This document shows, piece by piece, positions 26,320-34,497 of a DNA stretch of 64,000 nucleotides. Source of the stretch: Mesobacillus jeotgali (lineage in GTDB: Bacteria > Bacillota > Bacilli > Bacillales > Cytobacillaceae). Position 1 is the first letter of the stretch, and the number at the start of each line of letters is the position of its first letter. The position numbers and the translations under genes were made by a program. The notes under the pieces were generated by a model that saw only the letters and a list, made by a program, of their open reading frames with translations, was not told the DNA's origin and did not search any database. The stretch spans positions 983,501 to 1,047,500 of the forward strand of contig NZ_CP134494.1 of NCBI RefSeq assembly GCF_031759225.1, written 5' to 3'.

Positions 26320-26554
26320 GTAACTTGCTACTTCACAAGATGTATAAAAATCATCCATTATAAACTTTTGCCGCGGTACAAAATTCCACTTGACCATTTT
26401 TAACCTAAACGACGCAAGCCCTACCTCTCTTGCATCCTTACGGCTCCGAAGCCGATCCAGTGTGAATAAGTTGTTACCTAAAAATAAAAGCAGAACGCCA
26501 TTAATTGTTTACATAATAATTGTTGTGATTCAAGTTACTTCTTTTTGGCGAAGC
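26290..26554 (-). ncRNA. Candidate small RNA or micro-gene transcript between SASP gene and kinase
   Basis: A perfect consensus promoter (TTGACA, 17 bp, TATAAT) on the minus strand and the terminator at 26289-26319 delimit a transcript of about 265 nt with no listed gene. It contains two neighbouring hairpins: CGGCT-TCGG-AGCCG at about 26448-26461, and GCAAG-N10-CTTGC at about 26415-26434. Two readings are possible. It may be a structured regulatory RNA. It may also encode a small protein: a frame without stops reads 'LDRLRSRKDAREVGLASF' and continues to 'FYTSCEVASY', ending three bases before the terminator, and a 26-codon ORF starts at an internal ATG behind AGGTTAAAA. I do not recognise either an RNA family or a protein family. 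Confidence 0.55.
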
Positions 26555-26560
26555 TTTATC

Positions 26561-26589
26561 ATTATATGATGTTTTCCAGCAGATGTCAA
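26561..26589 (-). promoter_or_regulatory. Perfect sigma-A consensus promoter with no annotated gene
   Basis: On the minus strand TTGACA (26589-26584), a 17 bp spacer and TATAAT (26566-26561). It lies downstream of the SASP gene and points away from it. Confidence 0.8.
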
Positions 26590-26615
26590 TAATAATTTAC
26601 AAATCTTTGAAGTCC

Positions 26616-26867
26616 TTACTGTTTGCGTAAATTTTCCTTTGCCATTCTTACAAGTTCCCTTACCATGCTTCCTCCTAGTCGGCCTCCAACCTTTCCTGCT
26701 TCCCGAGTAGAGAGATTGCCGTTATAGCCCTTGTTCAGGGGAACGCCAACTTCTCTTGCTGTTTCGAATTTTGCCTCCTCAGCTTTCATCGTACCAGCTA
26801 CCTGAGCTTTTAGATCATCCAGTGCTTTTCTGGCTTCAGGTACTAAAATTTTATTTCTTCTGGCCAT
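26616..26867 (-). CDS. Alpha/beta-type small acid-soluble spore protein
   Basis: 83 residues; DNA-binding protein of the spore core that protects DNA and is degraded by the GPR protease at germination. Typical blocks: 'ARKALDDLKAQVA', the GPR cleavage region around 'FETAREVGVPL', 'GYNGNLSTREAGKVGGRLGG' and 'MVRELVRMA'. The longest frame adds five codons (MEGPS) that are simply the Shine-Dalgarno GTGGAGGGACC, so ATG 26867 is the start. Expected to be a sigma-G gene; I could not define a convincing -35/-10 by eye. Upstream is the DnaA-box cluster. Confidence 0.93.
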   Translation of the reverse strand: MARRNKILVPEARKALDDLKAQVAGTMKAEEAKFETAREVGVPLNKGYNGNLSTREAGKVGGRLGGSMVRELVRMAKENLRKQ

Positions 26868-27039
26868 TGATGGTCCCTCCACAGATTCTTTTTCTTATTA
26901 TTGGTTAAGAGCAGACATATTATTTTAATAACGGCATAGGGTTTTACTTATTCCTATAAGGGGTAAATATAATGCCTAACTAAATTATCCTCATATTTAT
27001 TAACAGGTAAAAGCTAATAAAATAAAGTACTCCACAGGT

Positions 27040-27148
27040 TTATCCACATTATCCACAGAAAACTACGAGTAATATGGGAGAAGTTGTAAAACCTGTTATT
27101 ATAAGCTTTTGAGAAATTCATCAACATTATTCACATTGGTGTGGATAA
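27040..27148. other. DnaA-box cluster
   Basis: Two perfect TTATCCACA boxes lie head to tail without a gap (27040-27048 and 27049-27057). TTATTCACA (one mismatch) is at 27127-27135 and a perfect box in the other orientation (TGTGGATAA) is at 27140-27148. Surroundings are AT-rich and gene-free from 26868 to 27317. B. subtilis has several such clusters away from oriC that titrate DnaA; dnaA and dnaN are not in this window, so it is not oriC by context. Confidence 0.7.
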
Positions 27149-27273
27149 ATATATTATTAAGAATTTGTGAAATCACTTGTTAAAAGATTAAGCTGGTAGT
27201 AAAGTAGAGTTATCAAAAGTTAGTGAAAACATTCACAAAATAACTAACCGGAGATATCCCCCTTCCCTTAATG

Positions 27274-27307
27274 GGAAAAGGCAGAATCATTGGATTCTGC
27301 CTTTTCC
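27274..27307 (-). terminator. Terminator of yfhD
   Basis: A perfect 15 bp stem, GGAAAAGGCAGAATC and its complement, around four bases. The A/T flanks allow function in both directions; the nearest gene is yfhD on the minus strand. Confidence 0.8.
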
Positions 27308-27317
27308 TTTGTTAGGG

Positions 27318-27503
27318 TTATTTTCTCCTGCTTTTTGCACGCTCGTCCGCAGCCTTGGATCTTGCCATTGCTTCCAAGTCGTCGTGGTCAGCTAACTCGC
27401 GATTGAATTCCACGTCCAGCCCATCTGATTTCATGTTTTTCGGCACTTGTGGAAGGGATGCTTTATTGCGATCACGAGTTTTTTGTCCGTGTGCTCTTCC
27501 CAT
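27318..27503 (-). CDS. yfhD: YfhD family small protein
   Basis: 61 residues, basic and acidic patches, no hydrophobic segment: 'MGRAHGQKTRDRNKASLPQVPKN' style N-terminus and 'DVEFNRELADHDDLEAMARSKAADERA'. It matches the YfhD family found in spore formers next to yfhE and yfhF, as here. Function unknown. The longer frame to 27521 includes the ribosome binding site AAAGGGG; ATG 27503 is eight bases after it. Separated from yfhE by a perfect terminator-like palindrome. Confidence 0.85.
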   Translation of the reverse strand: MGRAHGQKTRDRNKASLPQVPKNMKSDGLDVEFNRELADHDDLEAMARSKAADERAKSRRK

Positions 27504-27526
27504 TCGAAAAACCCCTTTCAAATTAA

Positions 27527-27559
27527 AAAAGTACGGAAATGGATCATTTCCGTACTTTT
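27527..27559. terminator. Bidirectional terminator between yfhE and yfhD
   Basis: AAAAGTACGGAAAT and ATTTCCGTACTTTT, a perfect 14 bp stem with a five-base loop. Confidence 0.8.
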
Positions 27560-27588
27560 ATGTTCCTCCAAAAGAGGTGGCTTAATGC

Positions 27589-27711
27589 CTAAAATCTCTT
27601 TCCATTTGCATAGCCGCCAGCTCGGTCTGCTTTCTTGAATTCACGGCTGTATGTAACTTCCTGCATGCTAGATAATGTACTCTTTGTCTTATCTCTTTTT
27701 TTCTTATCCAT
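27589..27711 (-). CDS. yfhE: YfhE family small protein (40 residues)
   Basis: Read directly from the minus strand: a 40-codon frame beginning 'MDKKKRDKTKSTLSSMQEVT' and continuing 'YSREFKKADRAGGYANGKRF', then TAG. This is the YfhE pattern as I remember it from B. subtilis, and the position between yfhD and yfhF agrees. A Shine-Dalgarno AAAGGGTGG lies seven bases before the ATG. No function is known. It is shorter than common annotation cut-offs, so it is easily missed. Confidence 0.85.
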   Translation of the reverse strand: MDKKKRDKTKSTLSSMQEVTYSREFKKADRAGGYANGKRF

Positions 27712-27778
27712 CAAAAATCCACCCTTTCAATGTGATGTACCTTACAAGTATTTCCTTGTTGAAAGGGATTAAACAGCA

Positions 27779-28678
27779 TTACTCACTTAAAATTTCTCTT
27801 AGAGCTTTTTCGAGCTCAGGATACTGGAAGGAGAAGCCTGCGTTAAGCAGTTTTTCCGGAATGACTCTTTGCCCTTCCAGAACTAGCATGCTCATTTCCC
27901 CAAGTGCAATCTTAAGTGCAAAACCAGGTACCGGCAGCCAATGTGGGCGATCCAACACTAGGGACAAAACTTTTCCAAACTGATCCATTGTCACTGGAGA
28001 GGGAGCAACGAAATTAACTGGACCATCCAATTTAGAAGATTCTATTGCAAAGAGGATGCCGCGTATGACATCTTTAATATGAACCCAGGAGAGCCATTGG
28101 TCACCAGTACCGACTTTGCCGCCACCAAAAAATTTATATGGCAGGACCATCCTTGGCAGGGCTCCGCCATTTTTATCAAGGATCAAGCCGAATCTGCACA
28201 GCACTACACGAGTGCCAAACTCCTTCACCTCGTTGGCAGAAGATTCCCACCGCTGCACAGTGTCAGACAGGAAGTCGATTCCAGGACCAGACTGTTCATT
28301 GAATTCTCCTGCCAGAGATGTCCCGTAGTATCCAACGGCACTGGCGTTGATTAATACAGGCGGTTTATCATTGAGTGCCATGATGATTCTTTTCACTTCA
28401 GTGGTTGCTTTAATTCGGCTGTCGATGATTTTCTGTTTGTATTCCTCCGTCCATCGTCCATTGATTGTCGCACCTGCCAGGTTGACGATCGCGTCAATGC
28501 CCTCAAGCTGACTTTCAGGCTGGTCTCCGGGATTGAGCCACTGAACAAGCTTTACACTATTGATGCTCTGCTCATTGACTTTCCGAGTTAAAATGAACAC
28601 TTCATGTCCATTGCGGACGAGCTCACTGGATAATGCTCTGCCGACAAGTCCTGTTCCTCCGGTGATGGCTATTTTCAT
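27779..28678 (-). CDS. yfhF: NAD(P)-binding epimerase-like protein YfhF (SulA/TIGR01777 type)
   Basis: 299 residues, atypical short-chain dehydrogenase/epimerase. 'IAITGGTGLVGRALSSELV' is the dinucleotide-binding loop, 'DAIVNLAGATINGRW' is highly typical of the TIGR01777 group, and the C-terminus has 'DRPHWLPVPGFALKIALGEM' and 'VIPEKLLNAGF'. The substrate is unknown. Two in-frame ATG codons: AGGAGG abuts the first (28684) and is six bases before the second (28678), so the second is taken. Divergent from recX. Confidence 0.88.
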   Translation of the reverse strand: MKIAITGGTGLVGRALSSELVRNGHEVFILTRKVNEQSINSVKLVQWLNPGDQPESQLEGIDAIVNLAGATINGRWTEEYKQKIIDSRIKATTEVKRIIMALNDKPPVLINASAVGYYGTSLAGEFNEQSGPGIDFLSDTVQRWESSANEVKEFGTRVVLCRFGLILDKNGGALPRMVLPYKFFGGGKVGTGDQWLSWVHIKDVIRGILFAIESSKLDGPVNFVAPSPVTMDQFGKVLSLVLDRPHWLPVPGFALKIALGEMSMLVLEGQRVIPEKLLNAGFSFQYPELEKALREILSE

Positions 28679-28775
28679 GGTCATCCTCCTAACTATTCTC
28701 TTGACTATATAGTACTGCTTTTAACATGATAAACCTTCTTTGAATGTGTTAAAGTTTCTGTAGAGGTGAAATAAG

Positions 28776-29588
28776 ATGCCAGTCATTACAAAGATTTCCG
28801 TTCAAAAACACAATAAGGACAGATACAGCATTTTTACTGACAGCGGAAGAGGAGAAGAGTATGCCTTCAGTGTCGATGAAGATGTTTTAATTAAATATAA
28901 CCTAAAAAAAGGGATGGAGCTGGATGACTTCGCTGTCACGGAAATGCTGTTCCAGGACGACATCCGGAAAGCCTATAATACGGCAATCAATTATCTTTCA
29001 CACCGCATGCGGTCAGAATCAGAGGTACGTGAACACCTGAAAAAGAAAGAAATATCGGATTCTGTCATAAAAGAAGCAATCCATAAATTATATGAATTCA
29101 AATTCCTGGATGATGAGGAATTTGCAAAGGCATTTGTCCAGACAAAATTGAATACGACGGATAAAGGTGCAGATGTCATCAAACTGGAATTAAAGGAAAA
29201 AGGAATTGCTCCAGACTTAATTATAAAATCCATTGAAGAGGTTTCATTCGATGAACAGCTGGAAAAGGCGATTAAACTGAGTGAAAAATATGCTTTGAAA
29301 AATAAAAAGGACTCTTCAAGGATTTTAAAGCAGAAAATAGAGCAGATGCTGAAGCGCAAAGGGTATTCTTTTTCTATCATCCGTGCTGCATTGGATGAGA
29401 CTGAAGTCGAAAAAGAAGCCGGAGCTGAAATGGATGCACTGAGGGTTCAAGGTGATAAACTGCATAATAAATACAGTAAGCTTCCGGAGCGTGAATACCG
29501 ACAGAAGCTGAAGATGGCATTGTATCGCAAAGGATTTCCTATGGAATTGATTGATGAATTCATCATGGAAAAAGAAAATGAGGACTAA
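28776..29588 (+). CDS. recX: Recombination regulator RecX
   Basis: 270 residues, all-helical RecX repeats; binds RecA filaments and modulates their stability. 'AYNTAINYLSHRMRSESEVREHLKKKE' and 'LYEFKFLDDEEFAKAFVQTKLNT' are the first two three-helix repeats, followed by 'GADVIKLELKEKGI' and the last repeat near 'MALYRKGFPMELIDEFI'. Typical length for Bacillus RecX (B. subtilis YfhG, about 264). recA is not adjacent, as usual in this group. Shares a bidirectional terminator with the next, convergent gene. Confidence 0.93.
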   Translation: MPVITKISVQKHNKDRYSIFTDSGRGEEYAFSVDEDVLIKYNLKKGMELDDFAVTEMLFQDDIRKAYNTAINYLSHRMRSESEVREHLKKKEISDSVIKEAIHKLYEFKFLDDEEFAKAFVQTKLNTTDKGADVIKLELKEKGIAPDLIIKSIEEVSFDEQLEKAIKLSEKYALKNKKDSSRILKQKIEQMLKRKGYSFSIIRAALDETEVEKEAGAEMDALRVQGDKLHNKYSKLPEREYRQKLKMALYRKGFPMELIDEFIMEKENED

Positions 29589-29616
29589 AAAATCATGACA
29601 CTTGTCATGATTTTTT
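29587..29616. terminator. Bidirectional terminator between recX and the SDR gene
   Basis: AAAAAATCATGAC and GTCATGATTTTTT form a perfect stem with a four-base loop. It overlaps the recX stop and the last codons of the convergent gene (its TGA lies within the stem). Confidence 0.85.
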
Positions 29617-30282
29617 AGATTCGATCACAATTTCTGCTTGATCAAGATTGTTCACAATGATTTGGGCCACCTCTGCAGCTGACCTAAGTCCTGTTGGGTC
29701 TTCCACATGCTCGGTATCATCCCAGAATGGCGTATTCATGCCGCCCATATAAGCAGCGACGAATGTGATCCCAGTTCCTTCATACTCCTTCTGAAGGCTT
29801 TCGGTGAATCCCCTGACTGCGAATTTAGTGGAGCAATAGACTGCTTCATTCTTTTTACCGCGCAGACCGGCTGTGGAAACAATGTTCAAGACCAGCCCTT
29901 CATGATTCTGTTCAAGATAGGGGAGGAGTGCTTTCGTCATATTGATGGTTCCGAAGACATTCGTCTGGAACATTTCTTCTATTTCAGTATCTGACACTTC
30001 GGAGAACGGGCCAAAATATCCGAGGCCTGCATTATTCACAAGACCGTAAATTTCATGCTTCTTGCTGATCAACAGCGCCTTTTCCTTAATATCCTCAAGG
30101 TTGCGCAAATCAAGCTGAATCGCGGTAGCACTTCCTCCAGACTGTTCGATCTGTACCTTGACAGCGTTTAGCTTATCTTCTGTTCTCCCTGTTAAAATCA
30201 TATGGAATCCCTGGTTGGCCAAAAGCAGTGAGAGCTCTTTCCCAAGGCCTGTACCGGCACCAGTCACAATGATTGCTTTCAT
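29605..30282 (-). CDS. Short-chain dehydrogenase (YdfG/DltE-like)
   Basis: 225 residues. 'VTGAGTGLGKELSLLLA' is the NADP-binding motif, 'LVNNAGLGYFGPF' the NNAG motif, Ser in 'IVSTAGLRG' and 'YCSTKFA' the catalytic Tyr-x3-Lys. 'VAAYMGGMNTPFWDD' is seen in the group of general SDRs with broad carbonyl substrates. No pathway partner is adjacent; it is inserted between recX and yfhH relative to the B. subtilis order I remember. The last codons lie in the terminator stem. Confidence 0.85.
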   Translation of the reverse strand: MKAIIVTGAGTGLGKELSLLLANQGFHMILTGRTEDKLNAVKVQIEQSGGSATAIQLDLRNLEDIKEKALLISKKHEIYGLVNNAGLGYFGPFSEVSDTEIEEMFQTNVFGTINMTKALLPYLEQNHEGLVLNIVSTAGLRGKKNEAVYCSTKFAVRGFTESLQKEYEGTGITFVAAYMGGMNTPFWDDTEHVEDPTGLRSAAEVAQIIVNNLDQAEIVIESKKS

Positions 30283-30370
30283 GATAGCCTCCTTAAGATA
30301 ACATGCTATAATTTAGTTATATCTTAAATGCTTGAATGTTAAAAGCGAGAACAATCCAGGAGTGAATGAT

Positions 30371-30709
30371 ATGGGCAGAGAAAAACGATACAGCGAGATG
30401 ACTGAATACGAGTTGAACCAGGAAATCGCCAGTCTACGGGACAAGGCTAGAAAATCGGAACAGATGGGAATGGTTAGTGAACTTGCCGTTTACGAACGTA
30501 AAATAGCCATGGCCAAATCTTACATGCTGAATCCGGAAGATTTTAAACCAGGTGAAATCTACGGGATCGATGGAGACCCGGGTTCTTATTTCAAAATAGA
30601 TTATATGAATGGGGTATTTGCATGGGGTGCACGTCTCCATGGTGACGGAAGAGAAGAAGCACTGCCGATTTCCCTGTTGTTGAAATTAGAGCAAAACCAG
30701 AGTAACTAA
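30371..30709 (+). CDS. yfhH: YfhH family protein (DUF1811)
   Basis: 112 residues. The N-terminal half is a helical pair ('RYSEMTEYELNQEIASLRDKARKSEQMGMVSELAVYERK' region, interrupted here only by my quoting limit), the C-terminal half a small beta barrel with 'KPGEIYGIDGDPGSYFKIDY' and 'GVFAWGARL'. Function unknown. The longer frame starting at 30332 contains the ribosome binding site CAGGAGTG; ATG 30371 lies seven bases after it. Neighbours recX upstream and sspK downstream agree with the B. subtilis order. Confidence 0.88.
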   Translation: MGREKRYSEMTEYELNQEIASLRDKARKSEQMGMVSELAVYERKIAMAKSYMLNPEDFKPGEIYGIDGDPGSYFKIDYMNGVFAWGARLHGDGREEALPISLLLKLEQNQSN

Positions 30710-30724
30710 TATCTGGTTTTGCTC
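30689..30724 (+). terminator. Hairpin overlapping the yfhH stop
   Basis: GAGCAAAACCAG and CTGGTTTTGCTC, 12 bp arms with a 12-base loop that contains the stop codon. The T-run is weak. Confidence 0.5.
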
Positions 30725-30763
30725 TCAGGTTTCGCTGGATATTACATGTTCAGCGAAAGCTTA

Positions 30764-30946
30764 TTAATGGTCTTTTATGACCGCTGAGGTATCATCTTCA
30801 CGGTGAGATGAGGCGTACATGCGCTCCTGTGGATGAGTATTGATGGTACCATCAGCTCTTGTAGAAGCGTATTCCGCTTTTGCCCGGGGTTCGCCCTCGA
30901 GCTTATTGTTGTTCTGATTCGGGAAGTTGGTTACTTTATTTCGCAT
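30764..30946 (-). CDS. sspK: Small acid-soluble spore protein K
   Basis: 60 residues; minor spore core protein. '[20 protein letters not shown]' then '[22 protein letters not shown]' match SspK closely. The longest frame starts at 31021, but GGAGGG is found just before ATG 30946 and the family begins there. Divergent from yfhJ and convergent with yfhH, as in B. subtilis. Expected sigma-G control; promoter not resolved by eye. Confidence 0.92.
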   Translation of the reverse strand: MRNKVTNFPNQNNNKLEGEPRAKAEYASTRADGTINTHPQERMYASSHREDDTSAVIKDH

Positions 30947-31062
30947 ATTGCCCTCCGTGACGGGTAAAATTACGTGTATGCCAAAAAAGCTGCACGCATT
31001 TATAGTATTAGATAAAAACACTCAATCATGACTACATTAAATATTGGCAAAGGGTGATCACA

Positions 31063-31335
31063 ATGCAGGAAACTATTGAGAAACTGGCAAGCCTGCTGCA
31101 GGAAAAAAACAAAGGCATCACGTACGAGCAGGCATTGACCTGGGTGGAGCTTTTATGGGGAGACTTCGAGTCAACCTATGCAAAAGCAGGACACAAATAC
31201 ATGGGAAGCGAAATGACCGAAAAAGTAGTCCGCCAATGGATTGACAACTACGGCGAACAGCTCCACGAATTCGTTGCCAGGAATCCGAAGTATAAGCATT
31301 TATTGAATCAGCAGGATTCTGGTCATACACATTAA
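31063..31335 (+). CDS. yfhJ: YfhJ family protein (WVELL motif)
   Basis: 90 residues, helical. 'GITYEQALTWVELLWGDFESTYAKAG' holds the diagnostic WVELL, followed by 'YMGSEMTEKVVRQWIDNYGEQLHEF'. Function unknown. The GTG at 31054 lies within the ribosome binding site (AAAGGGTGA), so ATG 31063, eight bases further, is the start. Confidence 0.9.
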   Translation: MQETIEKLASLLQEKNKGITYEQALTWVELLWGDFESTYAKAGHKYMGSEMTEKVVRQWIDNYGEQLHEFVARNPKYKHLLNQQDSGHTH

Positions 31336-31339
31336 AGTG

Positions 31340-31365
31340 AAAATCCCCTTTTATGGGGATTTTTA
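31340..31365 (+). terminator. Terminator of yfhJ
   Basis: AAAATCCCC and GGGGATTTTT around TTTTAT. Confidence 0.88.
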
Positions 31366-31378
31366 TTTTGTGTGACAG

Positions 31379-31870
31379 CTCTTATGCTTATATATGGCTT
31401 GGCATTCTCATAAAGGTCCCGTTCTCCCCGATAGATTCCCTTATGAATAGCTTGGCACTCTCATAAGGGTCTCGTTCTTCCCGATAGATGCTCTTATGTA
31501 TGTCTTTATACTCTCCATAAGGGTCTCGTTGGTCCCGATAGATGCCCTTATGAATGGCTCTACACTCTCATAAGGGTCTCGTTGGTCCCGATAGATGCCC
31601 TTATGAATGTCTTTGTACTCTCCATAAGGGTCTCGTTGGCCCCGATAGATGCCCTTATGAATGGCTTTGCACTCTCATAAGGGTCCCGTTCTCCCCGATA
31701 GATGCCCTTATGAATGGCTCTGCACTCTCATAAGGGTCTCGTTGGTCCCGATAGATGCCCTTATGAATGGCTTTGCACTCTCATAAGGGTTCCGTTCTCC
31801 CCGATAGATGCCCTTATGAATGGCTCTGCACTCTCATAAGGGTCTCGTTTTCCTCGATAGCTGCCCTCAA
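31379..31870. repeat. Intergenic array of nine 53 bp repeats
   Basis: Units start with CCCTTATG (CTCTTATG in two) at 31379, 31438, 31491, 31545, 31598, 31652, 31705, 31758 and 31811: spacings 59, then 53, 54, 53, 54, 53, 53, 53. Each unit has CCCTTATGA and TCATAAGGG about 14 bases apart, then CGTT and CCCGATAGATG. It fills the gap between the terminators of two convergent genes, yfhJ and yfhP. No frame, no spacer variation. Confidence 0.95.
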
Positions 31871-31882
31871 ATAATCCATACA

Positions 31883-31908
31883 TAAAAAAACCGGGCAACA
31901 CGCCCGGT
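31883..31908 (-). terminator. Terminator of yfhP
   Basis: ACCGGGC and GCCCGGT around five bases; on the minus strand it is followed by seven T. Confidence 0.88.
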
Positions 31909-31911
31909 CAC

Positions 31912-32898
31912 TTACCCTTCTCCAGGAAGGAATTCCAATTTCTTTCTTAGTTTTTCCTCACTATATATCCAGCCGGTGTAGGAGCTGAGGATTTCCAGGT
32001 CCTTGCTTAGGTTCACGACGGCGACGAAAGGATAATGCCCGTTGCTGCGGTAGCGCAGGTCGATGAACCTTACTTCGTAAAAGTCATCGTATTCATCACA
32101 TTCCCAGCGGTAAACTGGAGAGAAGGACAGGAACGCTGATAGATTCTTGTCTTTTTTTGCAGCTTCCAGCACTGGTGTTTCGGGAACCGGCACACGATTG
32201 AACTGATCGAGGATCCTCACGTGGTGCTTGTGCCCCCGGCCGACAAAGAACTGGTGTTTGTTCATTACAGCGACCCGCCAATGATTGAACTTCATGGTTG
32301 GGGCGATGATGATATCGGTAGCATCCGGAACAATGTTTTCAACTGCCCTTCTTATGCGGAATTTCATAATAAAGCGATAAATGTAGTAGAACACCAGGAT
32401 GGCATAAATCGTCAAAAAGGTGTATCCAGGGTGATATCCAAAAGCCCAAAGGAACAAACCGACGACATGAAGCGCAAAAATAATCGGGTCAAATGTATTG
32501 ATTACCCCGAGAGCGACCCATTTCGACGAAAAAGGACGCAATGCCTGTGTTCCATATGCGTTGAAAATGTCGACAAAAACATGAAGGAAAACAGCTATAA
32601 ATGTCCAAATCCATAAATGCAGCAAATTTGCTTCAGGGTAGAAAAAGTAGATTGTCCCAGAAATAAGCAGCGGCCATAGGAGGACTGCTGGAATCGAATG
32701 GGTAATTCCCCGGTGGTTCCGAATATAAACAGCGTTATTCCTTAATTTCAATACAGTATCTATATCAGGGATTTGTGAGCCGACAAGTGTGGCAATCAAA
32801 ACACTTGAGGCAGTGGCGGTGCTTTCGCTGACAGCAGGATCAAGCGTAGCCAATCCGCCCAGAGCGAATCCCATCACAACATGAGTTCCTGTATCCAT
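31912..32898 (-). CDS. yfhP: Membrane-bound metal-dependent hydrolase YfhP (YdjM family)
   Basis: 328 residues. The N-terminal half has the YdjM-type pattern 'MDTGTHVVMGFALGGL', 'GSQIPDIDTV' and 'RNHRGITHSIPA' with conserved His/Asp residues likely to bind metal. About four to five membrane helices follow to residue 185, and then a soluble domain. Exact activity is unproven in this family. It stands upstream (minus strand) of the 53 bp array and divergent from the gene at 33046. Confidence 0.88.
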   Translation of the reverse strand: MDTGTHVVMGFALGGLATLDPAVSESTATASSVLIATLVGSQIPDIDTVLKLRNNAVYIRNHRGITHSIPAVLLWPLLISGTIYFFYPEANLLHLWIWTFIAVFLHVFVDIFNAYGTQALRPFSSKWVALGVINTFDPIIFALHVVGLFLWAFGYHPGYTFLTIYAILVFYYIYRFIMKFRIRRAVENIVPDATDIIIAPTMKFNHWRVAVMNKHQFFVGRGHKHHVRILDQFNRVPVPETPVLEAAKKDKNLSAFLSFSPVYRWECDEYDDFYEVRFIDLRYRSNGHYPFVAVVNLSKDLEILSSYTGWIYSEEKLRKKLEFLPGEG

Positions 32899-33045
32899 GG
32901 AAACAGCCTCCTTTTTAAAAGATTCAAGTTACTCTTAACCAGAGTATGGCAGTGGAAAGTCCTTGTCACAAAGCGAATAATAGTTTACTTTTAAAGGGCT
33001 GTATCAATCAGTCCCTTTAACGAAATTTCAAAGGAGCTGAATAAA

Positions 33046-33342
33046 TTGATTCAGATGATCGTCCAATACGAAGTAAAGCAGAATCTGCTTAGCCAATACC
33101 ATGAAACAATCGATAAGATTTCGACCATGCTTCCCGACTTTGAAGCTGATATGTTTTCATGCAGCCAGTCGGACGAACGGAATATCTTTGTTGAATCATT
33201 CTATGTCCCGACCGAAGCCCATTATCACGCCTTGAAAAAAATGCGGTTATCCCGGAATCATTCCGTATTTGGAATCCTTGAAGACTTTGTACCGGGCGGA
33301 TTGGAACGAATGGGTTTCCTGGCGATTAAGCAGAAGCGTTAA
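33046..33342 (+). CDS. Small conserved-looking protein, unknown function
   Basis: 98 residues, no hydrophobic segment. The alternation 'MIVQYEVKQNLLSQYHETI', 'NIFVESFYVPTEAHYHALKKMR' suggests a ferredoxin-like alpha/beta fold such as small ABM/Dabb-type domains, but I do not recognise a family, and this is a guess from pattern. TTG start nine bases after AAAGGAG; an ATG three codons later is an alternative. It precedes mutY by 48 bases on the same strand and may share its transcript. Confidence 0.65.
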   Translation: MIQMIVQYEVKQNLLSQYHETIDKISTMLPDFEADMFSCSQSDERNIFVESFYVPTEAHYHALKKMRLSRNHSVFGILEDFVPGGLERMGFLAIKQKR

Positions 33343-33390
33343 TATTATATTCCCAAATTTCCGGAAAGTTTAACACCTGGAGGAACAAAA

Positions 33391-34497
33391 GTGGCAACTG
33401 ACATCAAGAAATGTATAGATAAAATGGATATTAAATCCTTTCAGGATGACTTGATAGGATGGTTTGTAAGTGAGCAGCGTGAACTGCCATGGAGAAAGGA
33501 TCAGGATCCTTATAAAGTGTGGGTATCAGAAATCATGCTCCAGCAAACTAGAGTAGATACTGTCATCCCTTATTTTAATCGATTTTTGGAAAACTTTCCA
33601 ACAATAGAGGCGCTTGCTGCCGCTGATGAAGAAAAAGTCCTTAAGGCCTGGGAAGGACTCGGTTATTATTCCCGGGTACGAAATCTACAATCCGCCGTTC
33701 AAGAAGTTAATGAGAGATATGGCGGAAAAGTACCGGATTCACCGGAGGAGATTTCAGCCTTAAAAGGTGTTGGTCCATACACGGCCGGGGCGATTCTTAG
33801 TATTGCCTATGGAAAACCCGAGCCAGCGGTCGATGGAAATGTCATGAGGGTATTATCCCGTATTTTATTGATTTGGGAGGACATTGCCAGGCCTGCGTCC
33901 CGTAAAATTTTTGAAGCGGCAGTGAGGGAATTGATCTCCCATGAAAATCCCTCCTATTTCAATCAGGCGTTAATGGAGCTTGGAGCCCTTATCTGCACTC
34001 CGACATCTCCATCCTGCCTGCTCTGTCCTGTCAGGGAGCATTGCGAAGCATTCCACGAAGGAGTGCAGGATGAACTTCCTGTAAAAACAAAAAAGAAAAA
34101 GCAGAAAAATGTGCAGCTTGCTGCCGGGATTTTTAAAGATGAGGGTGGAAGGATCCTAATCCGGAAAAGACCTGGAACAGGCTTGCTGGCAAACTTATGG
34201 GAGTTCCCGACAGTTGAATTGAATCTCGACTTCCAGCGCCAGAGGGACCAGTTATCTGAGCATTTTGAAGAGGTATATGGCTTATCACCAAAAATAAACG
34301 AATCCATAGGGGAAATCGACCATGTATTTTCTCATCTGGTATGGAACATACAGGTATTCAGTGGCCAATTTACGGGTGAAATCCTCGAGACTCCACAGTT
34401 GAGGCTGGTGACCGAAAAAGAAATTCAGGAATTCGCCTTCCCGGTTCCATACCAAAAAATGCTGAAAAAATATCTTGAATCAAAAAAGGCTGAATAA
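33391..34497 (+). CDS. mutY: A/G-specific adenine glycosylase MutY
   Basis: 368 residues; removes adenine mispaired with 8-oxoguanine. '[18 protein letters not shown]' carries the catalytic Glu, '[18 protein letters not shown]' is the helix-hairpin-helix, '[13 protein letters not shown]' the catalytic Asp, and '[17 protein letters not shown]' the [4Fe-4S] ligands with C-x6-C-x2-C-x5-C spacing. The C-terminal part (about 235-368) is the NUDIX-like 8-oxoG recognition domain. GTG start behind CTGGAGGAAC. Same position as B. subtilis yfhQ. Confidence 0.95.
   Translation: MATDIKKCIDKMDIKSFQDDLIGWFVSEQRELPWRKDQDPYKVWVSEIMLQQTRVDTVIPYFNRFLENFPTIEALAAADEEKVLKAWEGLGYYSRVRNLQSAVQEVNERYGGKVPDSPEEISALKGVGPYTAGAILSIAYGKPEPAVDGNVMRVLSRILLIWEDIARPASRKIFEAAVRELISHENPSYFNQALMELGALICTPTSPSCLLCPVREHCEAFHEGVQDELPVKTKKKKQKNVQLAAGIFKDEGGRILIRKRPGTGLLANLWEFPTVELNLDFQRQRDQLSEHFEEVYGLSPKINESIGEIDHVFSHLVWNIQVFSGQFTGEILETPQLRLVTEKEIQEFAFPVPYQKMLKKYLESKKAE

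Noticed and set aside
26370..26480. c-di-GMP-I (GEMM) riboswitch on the + strand, suggested by GACGCAAGCC
   Set aside because: Only the short GACGCAA motif fits; the second stem, the tetraloop receptor and a downstream + strand gene are missing. A minus-strand transcript explains the region better.
27040..27148. Chromosomal replication origin
   Set aside because: DnaA boxes are present, but dnaA, dnaN, rnpA or rpmH are not, and there is no clear unwinding element; a distal DnaA-box cluster is more likely.
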